A DNA stretch of 64,000 nucleotides from the NCBI GenBank assembly GCA_033795365.1, contig JARYGU010000001.1:186001-250000 (forward strand). The letters are read 5' to 3'. The stretch's first letter is position 1; each line of letters begins with the position of its first letter. Below the pieces are notes generated by a model. That model was not told the origin of the DNA. It ran no database searches and saw only the letters and a list, made by a program, of their open reading frames with translations. A program made the translations under genes and the position numbers. Shown here piece by piece: positions 44,545 to 52,684 of this stretch. Source of the DNA: JARYGU01 sp033795365 (lineage in GTDB: Bacteria > Pseudomonadota > Alphaproteobacteria > Rhizobiales > Rhizobiaceae).

Positions 44545-45042
44545 TCAATCGAGGCGAAGGGACGCGATATCGGCGCCGAGAAATTCCGCAATGGAATCCG
44601 CGACGATCGCGTGATCCTCGCGTTGCGGCACGCCGGAGACGGTGACCGCGCCGATGCATCCGAGGCCCTGGTGCAGGATCGGAAATCCGCCCCCATGCAC
44701 GGCATAGTCGGCCAAGGGCAGCACATGCGCCTCTTCCTGGGCCCGTCCGGAAAGCGCAAGCCGGCGTCCGACGAGATAGGACGAATTCCAGAGCCGCAGC
44801 ACCGTGTTGCGCTTGCGGCGGATCCATTCCACGTTGTCGGTCGACGTTCCGGGCAAAGCCGAATGGAACAGCGTCCGGTCGCGAAGGGAGATGTCGATGG
44901 CGACGGCGGCACCGCGCGAAAGCGCCGTGCGGCGGACGATGTTGCCGAGTTCCCAGGCGGCATCCGGGTCGAAACATGCGAAGCGGAGCAGCTTCTCCTG
45001 CTCGGCCAGCCGACGGATGTCCTCGTTGATGTCCTCTGCCAA
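44545..45042 (-). CDS. UPF0303/heme-binding-domain family protein
   Basis: This 165-residue protein matches the UPF0303 (HbpS/GlcG-like) fold: ARGAAVAIDISLRDRTLFHS-type core, RRKRNTVLRLWNSSYLVGRRL and the conserved ADYAVHGGGFPI followed by GAVTVSGVPQREDHAIV. The start is taken as TTG 45042 because a GAGGAG site lies eight bases upstream and the length then fits the family. Biochemical function is poorly defined; some relatives bind or degrade heme. It is divergent from an ECF sigma gene. Confidence 0.83.
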   Translation of the reverse strand: MAEDINEDIRRLAEQEKLLRFACFDPDAAWELGNIVRRTALSRGAAVAIDISLRDRTLFHSALPGTSTDNVEWIRRKRNTVLRLWNSSYLVGRRLALSGRAQEEAHVLPLADYAVHGGGFPILHQGLGCIGAVTVSGVPQREDHAIVADSIAEFLGADIASLRLD

Positions 45043-45143
45043 AATGCCTTCTCCTCGAGGTGCTGTTGCATGAGCCGCCGCTTCGCGGACTGGCGACCAC
45101 GTAACCTTATTTCGCGCGAGTCGCAAAATAACGAAAAAACGAT

Positions 45144-45170
45144 GGAATGAGAGTGCGCGGGCTTTCGTAT
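45144..45170 (+). promoter_or_regulatory. ECF-type promoter in front of the sigma factor gene
   Basis: GGAAT (45144-45148) and CGTAT (45166-45170) are separated by 17 bases, the typical ECF spacing and a likely autoregulated promoter. The start codon is at 45179, only nine bases after the -10, so the transcript would be nearly leaderless. Confidence 0.5.
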
Positions 45171-45178
45171 ACTGGGGC

Positions 45179-45724
45179 ATGGAAAGCAGGAAGAACCCGT
45201 TCAACGTCGTCGGCCAGCTCGCAGCGCTCAGGCGCTATGCGCGTTCGCTCGCACGCGATCCGGACGACGCCGAGGACCTGGTCCACGACGCGCTGGTCAA
45301 GGCCTATGAACGAAAGGCCACCTTCCGGACCGGCGCCAACATCCGCAACTGGCTTCTTTCGATCCTTCACAACACGCATATCGACCGCCTGCGCAGGCAG
45401 CGCTCGACCGACAGGCGGCACGACGAGGCCTCGCAGGTGGCGGAGACCTCGGCGCCGGCCGACCAGGACCACTCCCTGCGGCTGAAGCAGGTGCAGGCGG
45501 CCTTCTTCGCGCTTCCGGAGGAGCAGCGGGAAGCGCTGCATCTCGTCGCGATCGAGGAGCTTTCCTACCAGGAAGCCGCCGCGGTGCTCAACATTCCGGT
45601 AGGCACGCTGATGTCGCGCATCTCCCGTGCCCGCGCGAAACTGCGCTCGTTCGAAGAGGGCGAAGCCGGCATTCAGGCCCGACATCTCAGACTCATAGGA
45701 GGTTCCGGCGATGGAAACCATTGA
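45179..45724 (+). CDS. ECF-family RNA polymerase sigma factor
   Basis: The 181-residue protein has sigma region 2 (RRYARSLARDPDDAEDLVHDALVKAYER, given here only as a span of about 17-45) with the NIRNWLLSILHNTHIDRLRR recognition part. Region 4 is at about 107-160 (LPEEQREALHLVAIEELSYQ and VPVGTLMSRISRARAKL-like end). It is followed by an overlapping membrane anti-sigma gene. It is probably an envelope- or oxidative-stress factor; the signal is unknown. No ribosome site precedes the ATG beyond GGGG, which fits the near-leaderless promoter. Confidence 0.92.
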   Translation: MESRKNPFNVVGQLAALRRYARSLARDPDDAEDLVHDALVKAYERKATFRTGANIRNWLLSILHNTHIDRLRRQRSTDRRHDEASQVAETSAPADQDHSLRLKQVQAAFFALPEEQREALHLVAIEELSYQEAAAVLNIPVGTLMSRISRARAKLRSFEEGEAGIQARHLRLIGGSGDGNH

Positions 45725-46484
45725 CCAGATCGTTGAATCCGACCTCCACGCCTATGTCGACGACCAGCTCGACGTCAGCCGCCGCATAGAAGTGGAAGCC
45801 TTCCTGTCGGAGAACCCGGCGATTGCCGCCAAGGTGATGGCGGACCTGCGTGTCAAAGGCGAACTGCGCCTCGCATTGGCCGATCAGCCGCGCATCTATG
45901 GCCAGGAGGCCCGCCATGCCGCACGGCGGCTGGAGCAGGCGCTCTACCGGAGGCGCTATCTGGTGATGTTCCGCAAGGCCGCGGCCATTGCGATGTTCGT
46001 CACGGCCGGGTGGATCGCGCATGTTCAGTTCGGCCCCTTCGGCGCGACGGAGGTCGTTGCCTCCGTGCCCGCCCCGGGCTTCGTTCAGGAGGCGATCAAG
46101 GCCCATCAGACGACCATGCTGCGCGAGCGCATGGCGTCCCAGCACGAGGCCGCGGACTACGATCCCGACGAAATCCGTTCGGCGACGGCGATCATGATGC
46201 CGGAGATCCCGAAGGACTGGTCCGTTCTGGACGTGCAGATTTTCCCGTCGGCCTTCGGCCCGAGCGTGGAGATGGCGGTCGTTCCGGGAAAGGGCGAACA
46301 GATGTCGCTCTTCGCGGTCCGCCCCGGAAACTTCACCGTCCAGCACGTCCTTTCGCTCGATCAGGAAAGCACGCGCGCGGCCTATTGGCAGATCGGCGAC
46401 GTCGCCTATGCCCTCGTTTCGGACAGCAAGAAGCCGGACGAGCTCAGCGACACGGCAAAACGCCTCGCCCAGACCCTCTATTGA
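45711..46484 (+). CDS. Membrane-bound anti-sigma factor
   Basis: The 257-residue protein has an N-terminal cytoplasmic anti-sigma domain (DLHAYVDDQLDVSRRIEVEA, residues 11-30), a single membrane helix at about 88-106 and a periplasmic sensor domain. The typical zinc-binding cysteines are absent, so it is of the non-ZAS type. It overlaps the sigma gene by 14 bases and has its own AGGAGG site, fixing equal expression. It holds the sigma factor inactive until an envelope signal arrives. Confidence 0.9.
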   Translation: METIDQIVESDLHAYVDDQLDVSRRIEVEAFLSENPAIAAKVMADLRVKGELRLALADQPRIYGQEARHAARRLEQALYRRRYLVMFRKAAAIAMFVTAGWIAHVQFGPFGATEVVASVPAPGFVQEAIKAHQTTMLRERMASQHEAADYDPDEIRSATAIMMPEIPKDWSVLDVQIFPSAFGPSVEMAVVPGKGEQMSLFAVRPGNFTVQHVLSLDQESTRAAYWQIGDVAYALVSDSKKPDELSDTAKRLAQTLY

Positions 46485-46504
46485 TTTAAACCAGGAGACA
46501 GACA

Positions 46505-47221
46505 ATGAATCCCACCCCCTCCAGATTCGGCTATAACGCGCAGGCGCAATCCGCCGCCCTGTTCGACGAAGGCCTGCGCCAGCACATGCTGCGCGTCTAC
46601 AACTACATGGGCGCCGGCCTCGTCATCACCGGCCTGATCGCCTTCTTCGTCGGCTCGACGCCGGCTCTCTACGTGCCGATCTTCTCTTCGCCGCTGAAGT
46701 GGGTCGTCATGCTGGCGCCGCTGGCCTTCGTCTTCTTCTTCTCCTTCCGCATCCAGACGATGTCGGCAAGTGCTGCGCAGATGACCTTCTGGGCGTTCTG
46801 CGCCGTCATGGGTCTTTCGCTGGCCTCGGTGTTCCTCGTCTTCACCGGCACCAGCATCGCGCGCACCTTCTTCATCGCCGCGACGATGTTCGGCACGACG
46901 AGCCTCTACGGCTATGTGACCAAGCGCGACCTCTCGAAGTTCGGCTCGTTCCTGATCATGGGCCTGATCGGCGTGATCATCGCCTCGATCGTCAACATCT
47001 TCCTTGGTTCGAGCGCGCTGCAGTTCGCCATCTCGGTGATCGGCATCGTCGTCTTCGTCGGCCTGACCGCCTGGGATACGCAGAACATCAAGGAACAGTA
47101 TGCCGAAAACTTCGACCAGGAATCGCTGCAGAAGATGGCCGTCTTCGGCGCGCTTTCGCTCTATCTCAACTTCGTCAACATCTTCCAGCTTCTGCTGAAC
47201 TTCACCGGCGAACGCGAGTAG
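46505..47221 (+). CDS. Bax inhibitor-1/YccA-family membrane protein
   Basis: The 238-residue protein has about seven helices and the BI-1 features MLRVYNYMGAGLVITGLIAF near 30, MFGTTSLYGYVTKRDLSKFG near 137 and GLTAWDTQNIKEQYAE near 190, which contain the conserved acidic pore residues. Bacterial relatives are proton-sensitive calcium leak channels or protease modulators in the inner membrane. It follows the anti-sigma gene by 20 bases and may be cotranscribed with it, which would tie it to the ECF stress response. Confidence 0.93.
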   Translation: MNPTPSRFGYNAQAQSAALFDEGLRQHMLRVYNYMGAGLVITGLIAFFVGSTPALYVPIFSSPLKWVVMLAPLAFVFFFSFRIQTMSASAAQMTFWAFCAVMGLSLASVFLVFTGTSIARTFFIAATMFGTTSLYGYVTKRDLSKFGSFLIMGLIGVIIASIVNIFLGSSALQFAISVIGIVVFVGLTAWDTQNIKEQYAENFDQESLQKMAVFGALSLYLNFVNIFQLLLNFTGERE

Positions 47222-47250
47222 CGGCCGGACGGCAGATATCACGCCAAAAC

Positions 47251-47290
47251 GCGGGGAGCCGGTACGACGGGCTCCCCGCTTTGCTTTCGT
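47251..47290 (+). terminator. Rho-independent terminator after the BI-1 gene
   Basis: GCGGGGAGCC pairs with GGCTCCCCGC around a nine-base loop, followed by TTTGCTTT. Confidence 0.85.
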
Positions 47291-47325
47291 CCATTCAAGA
47301 TGCTCGGAAACCGCCGCCGCAGGCG

Positions 47326-47787
47326 TCAGAAAAGCCGGGGGTCCAGGGTGAACGGTTCGGACCGGGCGACCCGGATAGCCGCGCTATCCGGATGGGCGTT
47401 GTTGACGAGGACGTTGAGATCCGGAGATCCCGCAATGGGCACGATCGCCGAGGGCACCCGCAAAAGCGGGCTCGATCTCGCCCGATGCCATTCGTCTCCC
47501 TTCGTCTGCGTCCAGCCTTCCTGGCGGCGCCAGTCGGACGGGAGGTCTTCTGCGCGCAGCTCCTCCATTGCGAGCGTATCCGGCATCTCGTAGGTGACCA
47601 TCACCAGTTCCGGCAAGAGAGCCGGGTCTTCGATGTGGACGAGCTTTTCAAGGACGCAGAGCGAAGGCGAGGTGGCGCAGTAGGTCACGGCGTGGCCGAC
47701 CGTATTCCAGCGGCCGTCGAAATGAAGGCCGTAGCCGCCGTCGAAGGCCGCGGCATGCTGCCTGCCCGACAGGCGCCACAACAGCAT
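47326..47787 (-). CDS. RES-domain toxin (NAD+-targeting)
   Basis: The 153-residue protein shows the RES fold: LWRLSGRQHAAAFDGGYGLHFDGRWNT at the start (a span of about 3-29, with the conserved R, G, RW positions), VTYCATSPSLCVLEKLVH and the serine-containing PSAIVPIAGSPDLNVLVN-like C-terminal part. RES toxins degrade or phosphorolyse NAD+, or ADP-ribosylate targets. It overlaps its antitoxin gene by one base in the usual order, antitoxin first. Confidence 0.9.
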   Translation of the reverse strand: MLLWRLSGRQHAAAFDGGYGLHFDGRWNTVGHAVTYCATSPSLCVLEKLVHIEDPALLPELVMVTYEMPDTLAMEELRAEDLPSDWRRQEGWTQTKGDEWHRARSSPLLRVPSAIVPIAGSPDLNVLVNNAHPDSAAIRVARSEPFTLDPRLF

Positions 47788-48224
47788 CAGGCGGCAGCGC
47801 CCCAGGCGATCTTTCCGAGGATGGTTTCGATCACCCGGCCGCCCGCTTCGGTCTGGGCGACGGAGAGCGGCGCTTCCCCCTGGAGTTCCGTCAGCGGCCG
47901 GCGGAGCCAGAGATTGGCCTTGTCGCGGTCGCCGAAGGTCTCCTCGGCAAGCGTCTGGATCCGCAGGAGCCGCACCGCGCGATCGGATTCGTCCACGGTC
48001 AGCGGCTGCTGCCTGTCGGCGCGGTGGCGCCTTGTGCGCTGGGGAATGACGAAGCGCTCGATCTCCTGATCGCTCAGGCCCGCAGACGTCAAACCCTTCA
48101 ATGCGGAAAGCGGCAGGCGGTTGCGGACCACCAGGGCAAGGTCGGCCTGCGAGCGCACCTGCGCCCCGAGCACGGTCTGCCCCCCCAGCTTGCGGGCGAC
48201 TTCCTCAACGATGGCAAGCGGCAT
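47787..48224 (-). CDS. ParS/Xre-type antitoxin of the RES system
   Basis: The 145-residue protein has an Xre-like N-terminal helical region (LVVRNRLPLSALKGLTSAGL near 28) and the C-terminal toxin-binding domain of the MbcA/ParS group (DRAVRLLRIQTLAEETFGDR, then ANLWLRRPLTELQGEAPL). The ATG at 48224 has GGAAGGA eight bases upstream; an ATG at 48233 lies too close to that site. It neutralises the RES toxin and probably represses its own promoter. Confidence 0.9.
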   Translation of the reverse strand: MPLAIVEEVARKLGGQTVLGAQVRSQADLALVVRNRLPLSALKGLTSAGLSDQEIERFVIPQRTRRHRADRQQPLTVDESDRAVRLLRIQTLAEETFGDRDKANLWLRRPLTELQGEAPLSVAQTEAGGRVIETILGKIAWGAAA

Positions 48225-48302
48225 GGCAATCATCCTTCCGGCAATGTGCCATTGATATAGGCGGCATATTGCCGGACGACAAGCCTTCGCGCAAGCGGAT
48301 TT

Positions 48303-48626
48303 TCAGCCGTGGGCGAGATCGAAGACATGATGGTGGATACGGCCCTCGAACATTTCCAGAAGCCCCCTGGTGACTTCGCGGCTTTCGTAGCGCACTGCGG
48401 AATCGAGGGCTGCGGCAAGCGCGCCCGTATCTTCGAACATCATCGAGAGAACCATGGCATAGACGGGCGCACCTTCGTCGCGTTCGAGCGCATGAAGGAC
48501 CCGGACCTCCTTCACGCCCGGGAAGGCGTGCCACATCGGCAGAAGCCTTTCCTCCACGTAACGCCTGAACTCGCCCTCCATGCCCGCACGGATGCCGCCT
48601 TCGAAAAGTGCCTGCCTGACGATCAC
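48303..48626 (-). CDS. Small conserved hypothetical protein, probable dimeric alpha-beta barrel
   Basis: The 107-residue protein starts at GTG 48626 with a GAGGA site. FRRYVEERLLPMWHAFPGVK, VRVLHALERDEGAPVYAMVL and a C-terminal RIHHHVFDL suggest an EthD/Dabb-like ferredoxin fold, common for small helper or isomerase proteins. It lies ten bases behind the 2-hydroxyacid dehydrogenase gene, so it is the last gene of that transport operon. No specific function can be given. Confidence 0.75.
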   Translation of the reverse strand: MIVRQALFEGGIRAGMEGEFRRYVEERLLPMWHAFPGVKEVRVLHALERDEGAPVYAMVLSMMFEDTGALAAALDSAVRYESREVTRGLLEMFEGRIHHHVFDLAHG

Positions 48627-48636
48627 TTCCGCGTCC

Positions 48637-49575
48637 TCAATTGACCGTGGTGGGCGGCTTCTTGCCGGCGAAATAGGCCTTCAGATTGGCAAGCACGAGA
48701 TCGGCCATCGCGGTGCGCGTTTCCAGCGTGGCACTTCCCTGGTGCGGCATGAGCACCGTGTTGGGCAAGGTCAGGAACTCGCTGCGGATGCGCGGTTCGT
48801 TGACGAACACGTCGAGCCCGGCGCCGGCGATGGCGCCCGTCCTGAGCGCTTCGATCAGGGCGTCCTCGTCTATCACGCTGCCGCGGGCCACATTGATGAC
48901 GATGCCCTTGTCGCCAAGCGCCTTCAGGACCTCGCCGTCGACGATGTTCTGCGTGGCGCCGCTCGCGGCGATGCAGACGGCGAGCACGTCGCTGTCGCGG
49001 GCAAGCTCCAGCGGGGTTGCATGCGGCGTCCAGTCGACGTCGCCGATCCTGGAGCGGTTGTAGTAACGGACCGACATGCCGAAAGCCTCGCCGCGCCGGC
49101 CCAGCGCCTTGCCGATCTGGCCGAGTCCGAGAATTCCGAGGCGCTTGCCCTTGGGGCCGGTCGCGAGCGGCAGGCTTTCGCCGCCCGCCCATCGTCCTTC
49201 GCGCACCAACCGGTCGCCCTCCACGACCCGCCGCATTACGGCAAGCATCAGCGCGATGCCGATATCGGCGACATCGTCGGTCAACACGCCGGGCGTCGTC
49301 GTCACATCGATATTGCGCCCCCGCGCGAAGGCGAGGTCCACCTTGTCGGTGCCGACCCCGTTGACGGCGATGACGCCGAGCGAAGGCAGCCGCTCGATCC
49401 ACTCGTTCGAGATGCCGGCTCCGCCTCCGGTCACCACTGCCCGAATGCTGCCGAGGGCGCCCTCGAGCGCCGCCTTTCGTGTGGGATCATAAAGGCGATG
49501 AACCGTGTAGTTCGCATCGAGCTCGGCTTCGAGCGCCGCCATCATGGGTTCAACGAGCAAGATATCCGGCTTCAC
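48637..49575 (-). CDS. D-isomer 2-hydroxyacid dehydrogenase (GhrB/hydroxypyruvate reductase-like)
   Basis: The 312-residue enzyme has the NAD(P) motif LGILGLGQIGKALG near 150 and the catalytic arginine in NVARGSVIDE, glutamate in VFVNEPRI and histidine in MPHQGSAT. It interconverts 2-keto and D-2-hydroxy acids such as glyoxylate or hydroxypyruvate. It sits 36 bases behind the ATPase gene of an amino-acid-type ABC importer, so the imported compound may be converted to a 2-keto acid that this enzyme reduces. Confidence 0.92.
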   Translation of the reverse strand: MKPDILLVEPMMAALEAELDANYTVHRLYDPTRKAALEGALGSIRAVVTGGGAGISNEWIERLPSLGVIAVNGVGTDKVDLAFARGRNIDVTTTPGVLTDDVADIGIALMLAVMRRVVEGDRLVREGRWAGGESLPLATGPKGKRLGILGLGQIGKALGRRGEAFGMSVRYYNRSRIGDVDWTPHATPLELARDSDVLAVCIAASGATQNIVDGEVLKALGDKGIVINVARGSVIDEDALIEALRTGAIAGAGLDVFVNEPRIRSEFLTLPNTVLMPHQGSATLETRTAMADLVLANLKAYFAGKKPPTTVN

Positions 49576-49611
49576 GTCTAGATTCCTATTCCCGGCACAA
49601 GGCCGTCCGCT

Positions 49612-50391
49612 TCAGGAGATTTGTCCGAGGAAGAGCCTGGTGCGCTCATTCTTCGGATTGTCGAAAAATTCTTCGGGCGTCGCCATTTCGAGGATCTCGC
49701 CCCGGTCCATGAAGATGACCCGGTCCGAGACGCTGCGGGCGAAGCCCATTTCGTGCGTGACGCAGATCATCGTCATGCCTTCGTTGGCGAGATCGATCAT
49801 CGTATCCAGCACTTCCTTGACCATTTCGGGGTCGAGGGCCGAGGTGGGTTCGTCGAAGAGCATGATCTTCGGGTTCATGCAGAGTGCGCGGGCGATCGCG
49901 ACGCGCTGCTGCTGACCGCCGGAAAGCTGGGCGGGATACTTCTCCGCCTGCTCGGGAATGCGGACGCGTTCGAGGAACCTGCGCGCCGTCGCCTCCGCAT
50001 CCGCCTTCGACACGCCGCGCACCTTCATCGGCGCAAGCGTACAGTTCTGAAGCACCGTCATGTGCGGAAAGAGATTGAACTGCTGGAAGACCATGCCGGT
50101 TTCCTGCCGCACGATATCGACCTGCCTGCCGCCGGCCGTCAGGTCGTGGCCGTCGACGACGATCCTTCCCTTCTGGATGGTCTCCAGTTGGTTGATGCAG
50201 CGGATCAGCGTCGATTTTCCCGAGCCGGAAGGGCCGCATATGACGATGCGCTCCCCCCGCGGGACGGACAGGTCGATGTCCTTGAGGGCATGAAAGGCGC
50301 CGTACCACTTGTTGACGCCTTCCATGCGCACGATCGTATCGGACGCCCCTCGCGGCTCCTGCGCAGCTACGTTTCCGGTGACTTGGCTCAT
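49612..50391 (-). CDS. Polar amino acid ABC transporter ATP-binding protein
   Basis: The 259-residue protein has Walker A GPSGSGKST, the GlnQ-type phrase GMVFQQFNLFPHMTVLQN, signature LSGGQQQRVAIARAL and Walker B IMLFDEPTSALDPE. It matches the GlnQ/HisP group by length and motifs. The ATG at 50391 is chosen for its position just behind the binding-protein stop (50411) and the family length. It powers the two permeases encoded upstream. Confidence 0.94.
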   Translation of the reverse strand: MSQVTGNVAAQEPRGASDTIVRMEGVNKWYGAFHALKDIDLSVPRGERIVICGPSGSGKSTLIRCINQLETIQKGRIVVDGHDLTAGGRQVDIVRQETGMVFQQFNLFPHMTVLQNCTLAPMKVRGVSKADAEATARRFLERVRIPEQAEKYPAQLSGGQQQRVAIARALCMNPKIMLFDEPTSALDPEMVKEVLDTMIDLANEGMTMICVTHEMGFARSVSDRVIFMDRGEILEMATPEEFFDNPKNERTRLFLGQIS

Positions 50392-50410
50392 CGCGAGGAA
50401 CTCCCGGCCG

Positions 50411-51211
50411 TTACTTGGATGCGCCGACGAAATCCGGCATCGGGGAGCCGAGCCATTTTTCGTGGATCGCATTGAGCTGCCCGTCGGCTTTCACCTTCTT
50501 CAGGAACTCGTTGACATAGGCCAGGAGCTCCGTCGAGCCCGGACGGACCGCGATGCCCTGAACCTGCTGGCTGAGCGGCAGCTTCTCCGTGAAGCGGCCC
50601 GGCGCCGCCTGCTCGATCTGCGCGGCGACCACGTTCGAGACGCCGATCAGCTCCACCTGGCCGGACAGAAGCGCCTGAACGGCGCTGGCGTCATCGTCGA
50701 ACCGCTGAATGCTCGCGTCCTGCGGCGCGATCTTGGTCACCGCGACGTCCTGCGTGCTGGCACGCGCCACGCCGATCGTCTTGCCGGACAGGTCTTCCGG
50801 CTTGGACACGTCCACATCCTCCGCGCCGAAAACCGCGATGCTGATGCCGGCATAGGGTTCGGAGAAGGCGACGCTCTTGGCGCGCTCTTGCGTGATGCCG
50901 AGGGAGGCGACCAGGAGATCGACCTGTCCGCTCAGCAGATAAGGGATACGATTCGGGCCCGTGACCGGCACGATATTGACCTCGACGCCCATGTCACCGG
51001 CGAGAAGCTTGGCGACATCCGCGTCGTAGCCGTCCGGCTGGTTGCTCTCGTTCATGATGCCGAAGGGCGGGAAATCGACGAGCATGCCGATCTTGACGGT
51101 GCCGTTCGACTTGATGTCCTCGACCGTCTGGGCGGCTGCCGTCTGGACAACTCCTCCGACCATCAATCCTGCGCCGATCATGGCGAGCGCGATACGTCTT
51201 GTGATCTGCAT
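50411..51211 (-). CDS. Amino acid ABC transporter substrate-binding protein (family 3)
   Basis: The 266-residue protein has a signal peptide with an RR pair (MQITRRIALAMIGAGLMVGG, cleavage after AAA near residue 26). The family 3 core includes IGMLVDFPPFGIMNESNQPD, GYDADVAKLLAGDMGVEVNI and the ligand arginine in SLGITQERAKSVAFSEPY. It binds a polar amino acid or related compound. Permease genes lie just upstream and the ATPase just downstream. Confidence 0.94.
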   Translation of the reverse strand: MQITRRIALAMIGAGLMVGGVVQTAAAQTVEDIKSNGTVKIGMLVDFPPFGIMNESNQPDGYDADVAKLLAGDMGVEVNIVPVTGPNRIPYLLSGQVDLLVASLGITQERAKSVAFSEPYAGISIAVFGAEDVDVSKPEDLSGKTIGVARASTQDVAVTKIAPQDASIQRFDDDASAVQALLSGQVELIGVSNVVAAQIEQAAPGRFTEKLPLSQQVQGIAVRPGSTELLAYVNEFLKKVKADGQLNAIHEKWLGSPMPDFVGASK

Positions 51212-51256
51212 TTTCTTCCCTTTCTGTTGTGCCGGCTCCTCCCCCGGCTGGGTCCG

Positions 51257-51913
51257 TCAACGTGCCGTTGCGCGGGAAAAACGTCGTTCCATCCGCCGCG
51301 CCACGACCGAGAGCGGCCAGCAGAGAATGAAGTAGATAGCGGCGACCGATCCGAAAACGAGGAACGGGCTGAACGTCGCGTTGTTGATGACCTGGCCGGC
51401 ACGCGTCAGCTCGGTGAAACCGATGATCGCGGCAAGCGACGTTCCCTTGATGAGCTGCACGAGGAAACCGACCGTCGGCGCCACCGCGATGCGCGCGGCC
51501 TGGGGCAGGATCACGTAGCGCATGCGATTGAAGTAGCGCAGGCCGAGCGCGGTCGCGGCCTCCTTCTGCCCCGGAGGAACGGCCTCGATGCATCCGCGCC
51601 AGATTTCGCCCAGAAAGGCGCTGGCATGGAGCGTGAGAGCGATCGTCGCGGCAATCCACGGATTGATCGCAAAGCCGAAGATGTTCATGCCGAAGAAGAC
51701 CAGGAAAAGCTGCATCAGGAGCGGCGTTCCCTGAAAGATGCGGATGAAGGCGACGGCCAGTATCCGCGGCACGCGATATTCGGATACGCGCAGGAGCGCG
51801 ATCAGCAGCCCGCCGATGCCGCCGCCGGCAAAGGCGATGGCCGAGAGCGCGATGGTCCACTGCGCCGCAGCGACGATGAAGAGGAACTCGTTCCAGCCGA
51901 AAGCTCTGATCAT
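51257..51913 (-). CDS. Amino acid ABC transporter permease (HisM/GlnP type), second
   Basis: The 218-residue membrane protein has the family EAA-type loop PPGQKEAATALGLRYFNRMR near 125 and segments VRVSEYR-like and RIFQGTPLLMQLFLVFFGMN. It pairs with the permease encoded nine bases upstream to form the heteromeric channel. Order in the operon is permease, permease, binding protein, ATPase. Confidence 0.93.
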   Translation of the reverse strand: MIRAFGWNEFLFIVAAAQWTIALSAIAFAGGGIGGLLIALLRVSEYRVPRILAVAFIRIFQGTPLLMQLFLVFFGMNIFGFAINPWIAATIALTLHASAFLGEIWRGCIEAVPPGQKEAATALGLRYFNRMRYVILPQAARIAVAPTVGFLVQLIKGTSLAAIIGFTELTRAGQVINNATFSPFLVFGSVAAIYFILCWPLSVVARRMERRFSRATAR

Positions 51914-51922
51914 CCTCGTCCC

Positions 51923-52591
51923 CTATCGGCTCAGCGGATATTTGAACGCCATGCGCTCGATGACGGAGAAGATGGCGGAGAAGCCGGTGGACATCGCAAG
52001 ATACATCAGCGTGATCGTGATATAGACCTCGAAGCTCGCGAAGGTCTGCGACTGGAGGTCGTTGCCGGCGGCCGCGAGATCGTCGGCCGAAATGACCGAG
52101 ACGACGCTCGACGTCAGCATCAGATAGATGAACTGGCTGGTTAAGGCGGGAAAGACCGTGCGCAATGCCGGCTTCAGGATGACGTAGCGGAATATCTGCA
52201 GCTTCGACAGCCCGAGCGCGGTGCCGGCCTCGACCTGGCCCTTCTGCACGGATTCGATGCCCGCCCGGATGATTTCCGTCCCGTAGGCGCCGAAATTGAC
52301 GACGAGCGCCAGCAATGCGGCCTGGTTCGGCGAAAGCCGCAGGCCGAGCGCAGGCAGGCCGAAAAAGATGAAGAAGATCTGCACCAGGAACGGCGTGTTG
52401 CGGATGATCTCGATATAGGCGTCGATAAGCCAGCGCAGCGGCGCCGGACCCGACGTCTTGCCCCATGCGCAGACGATCGAGACGACAAGGCCGACCAGCA
52501 TCGCCGCGCAGGAAAGCTGGATCGTCAGCGCGGCGCCGACCAGAAGCTGATCGAACGACTGGAAAACCGGCGCGAAATTGAAATCATACAA
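51923..52591 (-). CDS. Amino acid ABC transporter permease (HisQ/GlnP type), first
   Basis: The 222-residue membrane protein has IEIIRNTPFLVQIFFIFFGL near 63 and the loop VQKGQVEAGTALGLSKLQIF near 118. The start is taken as TTG 52591 because a GGGAGGA site lies seven bases upstream; no ATG fits. It is the first gene of the importer operon, 50 bp behind a perfect 30-bp palindrome. Confidence 0.9.
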   Translation of the reverse strand: MYDFNFAPVFQSFDQLLVGAALTIQLSCAAMLVGLVVSIVCAWGKTSGPAPLRWLIDAYIEIIRNTPFLVQIFFIFFGLPALGLRLSPNQAALLALVVNFGAYGTEIIRAGIESVQKGQVEAGTALGLSKLQIFRYVILKPALRTVFPALTSQFIYLMLTSSVVSVISADDLAAAGNDLQSQTFASFEVYITITLMYLAMSTGFSAIFSVIERMAFKYPLSR

Positions 52592-52643
52592 TGCGGAATC
52601 CTCCCGAAAATCCGCCGTTCGACGCCGTCTCCTCACGGCAATC

Positions 52644-52673
52644 AAAAGGATTTAGATCGATCTAAATCCTTTT
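52644..52673. promoter_or_regulatory. Perfect 30-bp palindromic operator before the importer operon
   Basis: AAAAGGATTTAGATC is followed at once by its exact reverse complement GATCTAAATCCTTTT. The inner TTTAGATCGATCTAAA has the LacI-type central CG. It lies between the lacI stop and the first permease start, so the LacI protein encoded upstream is the likely binder. Confidence 0.75.
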
Positions 52674-52684
52674 CCAGACCTGCG

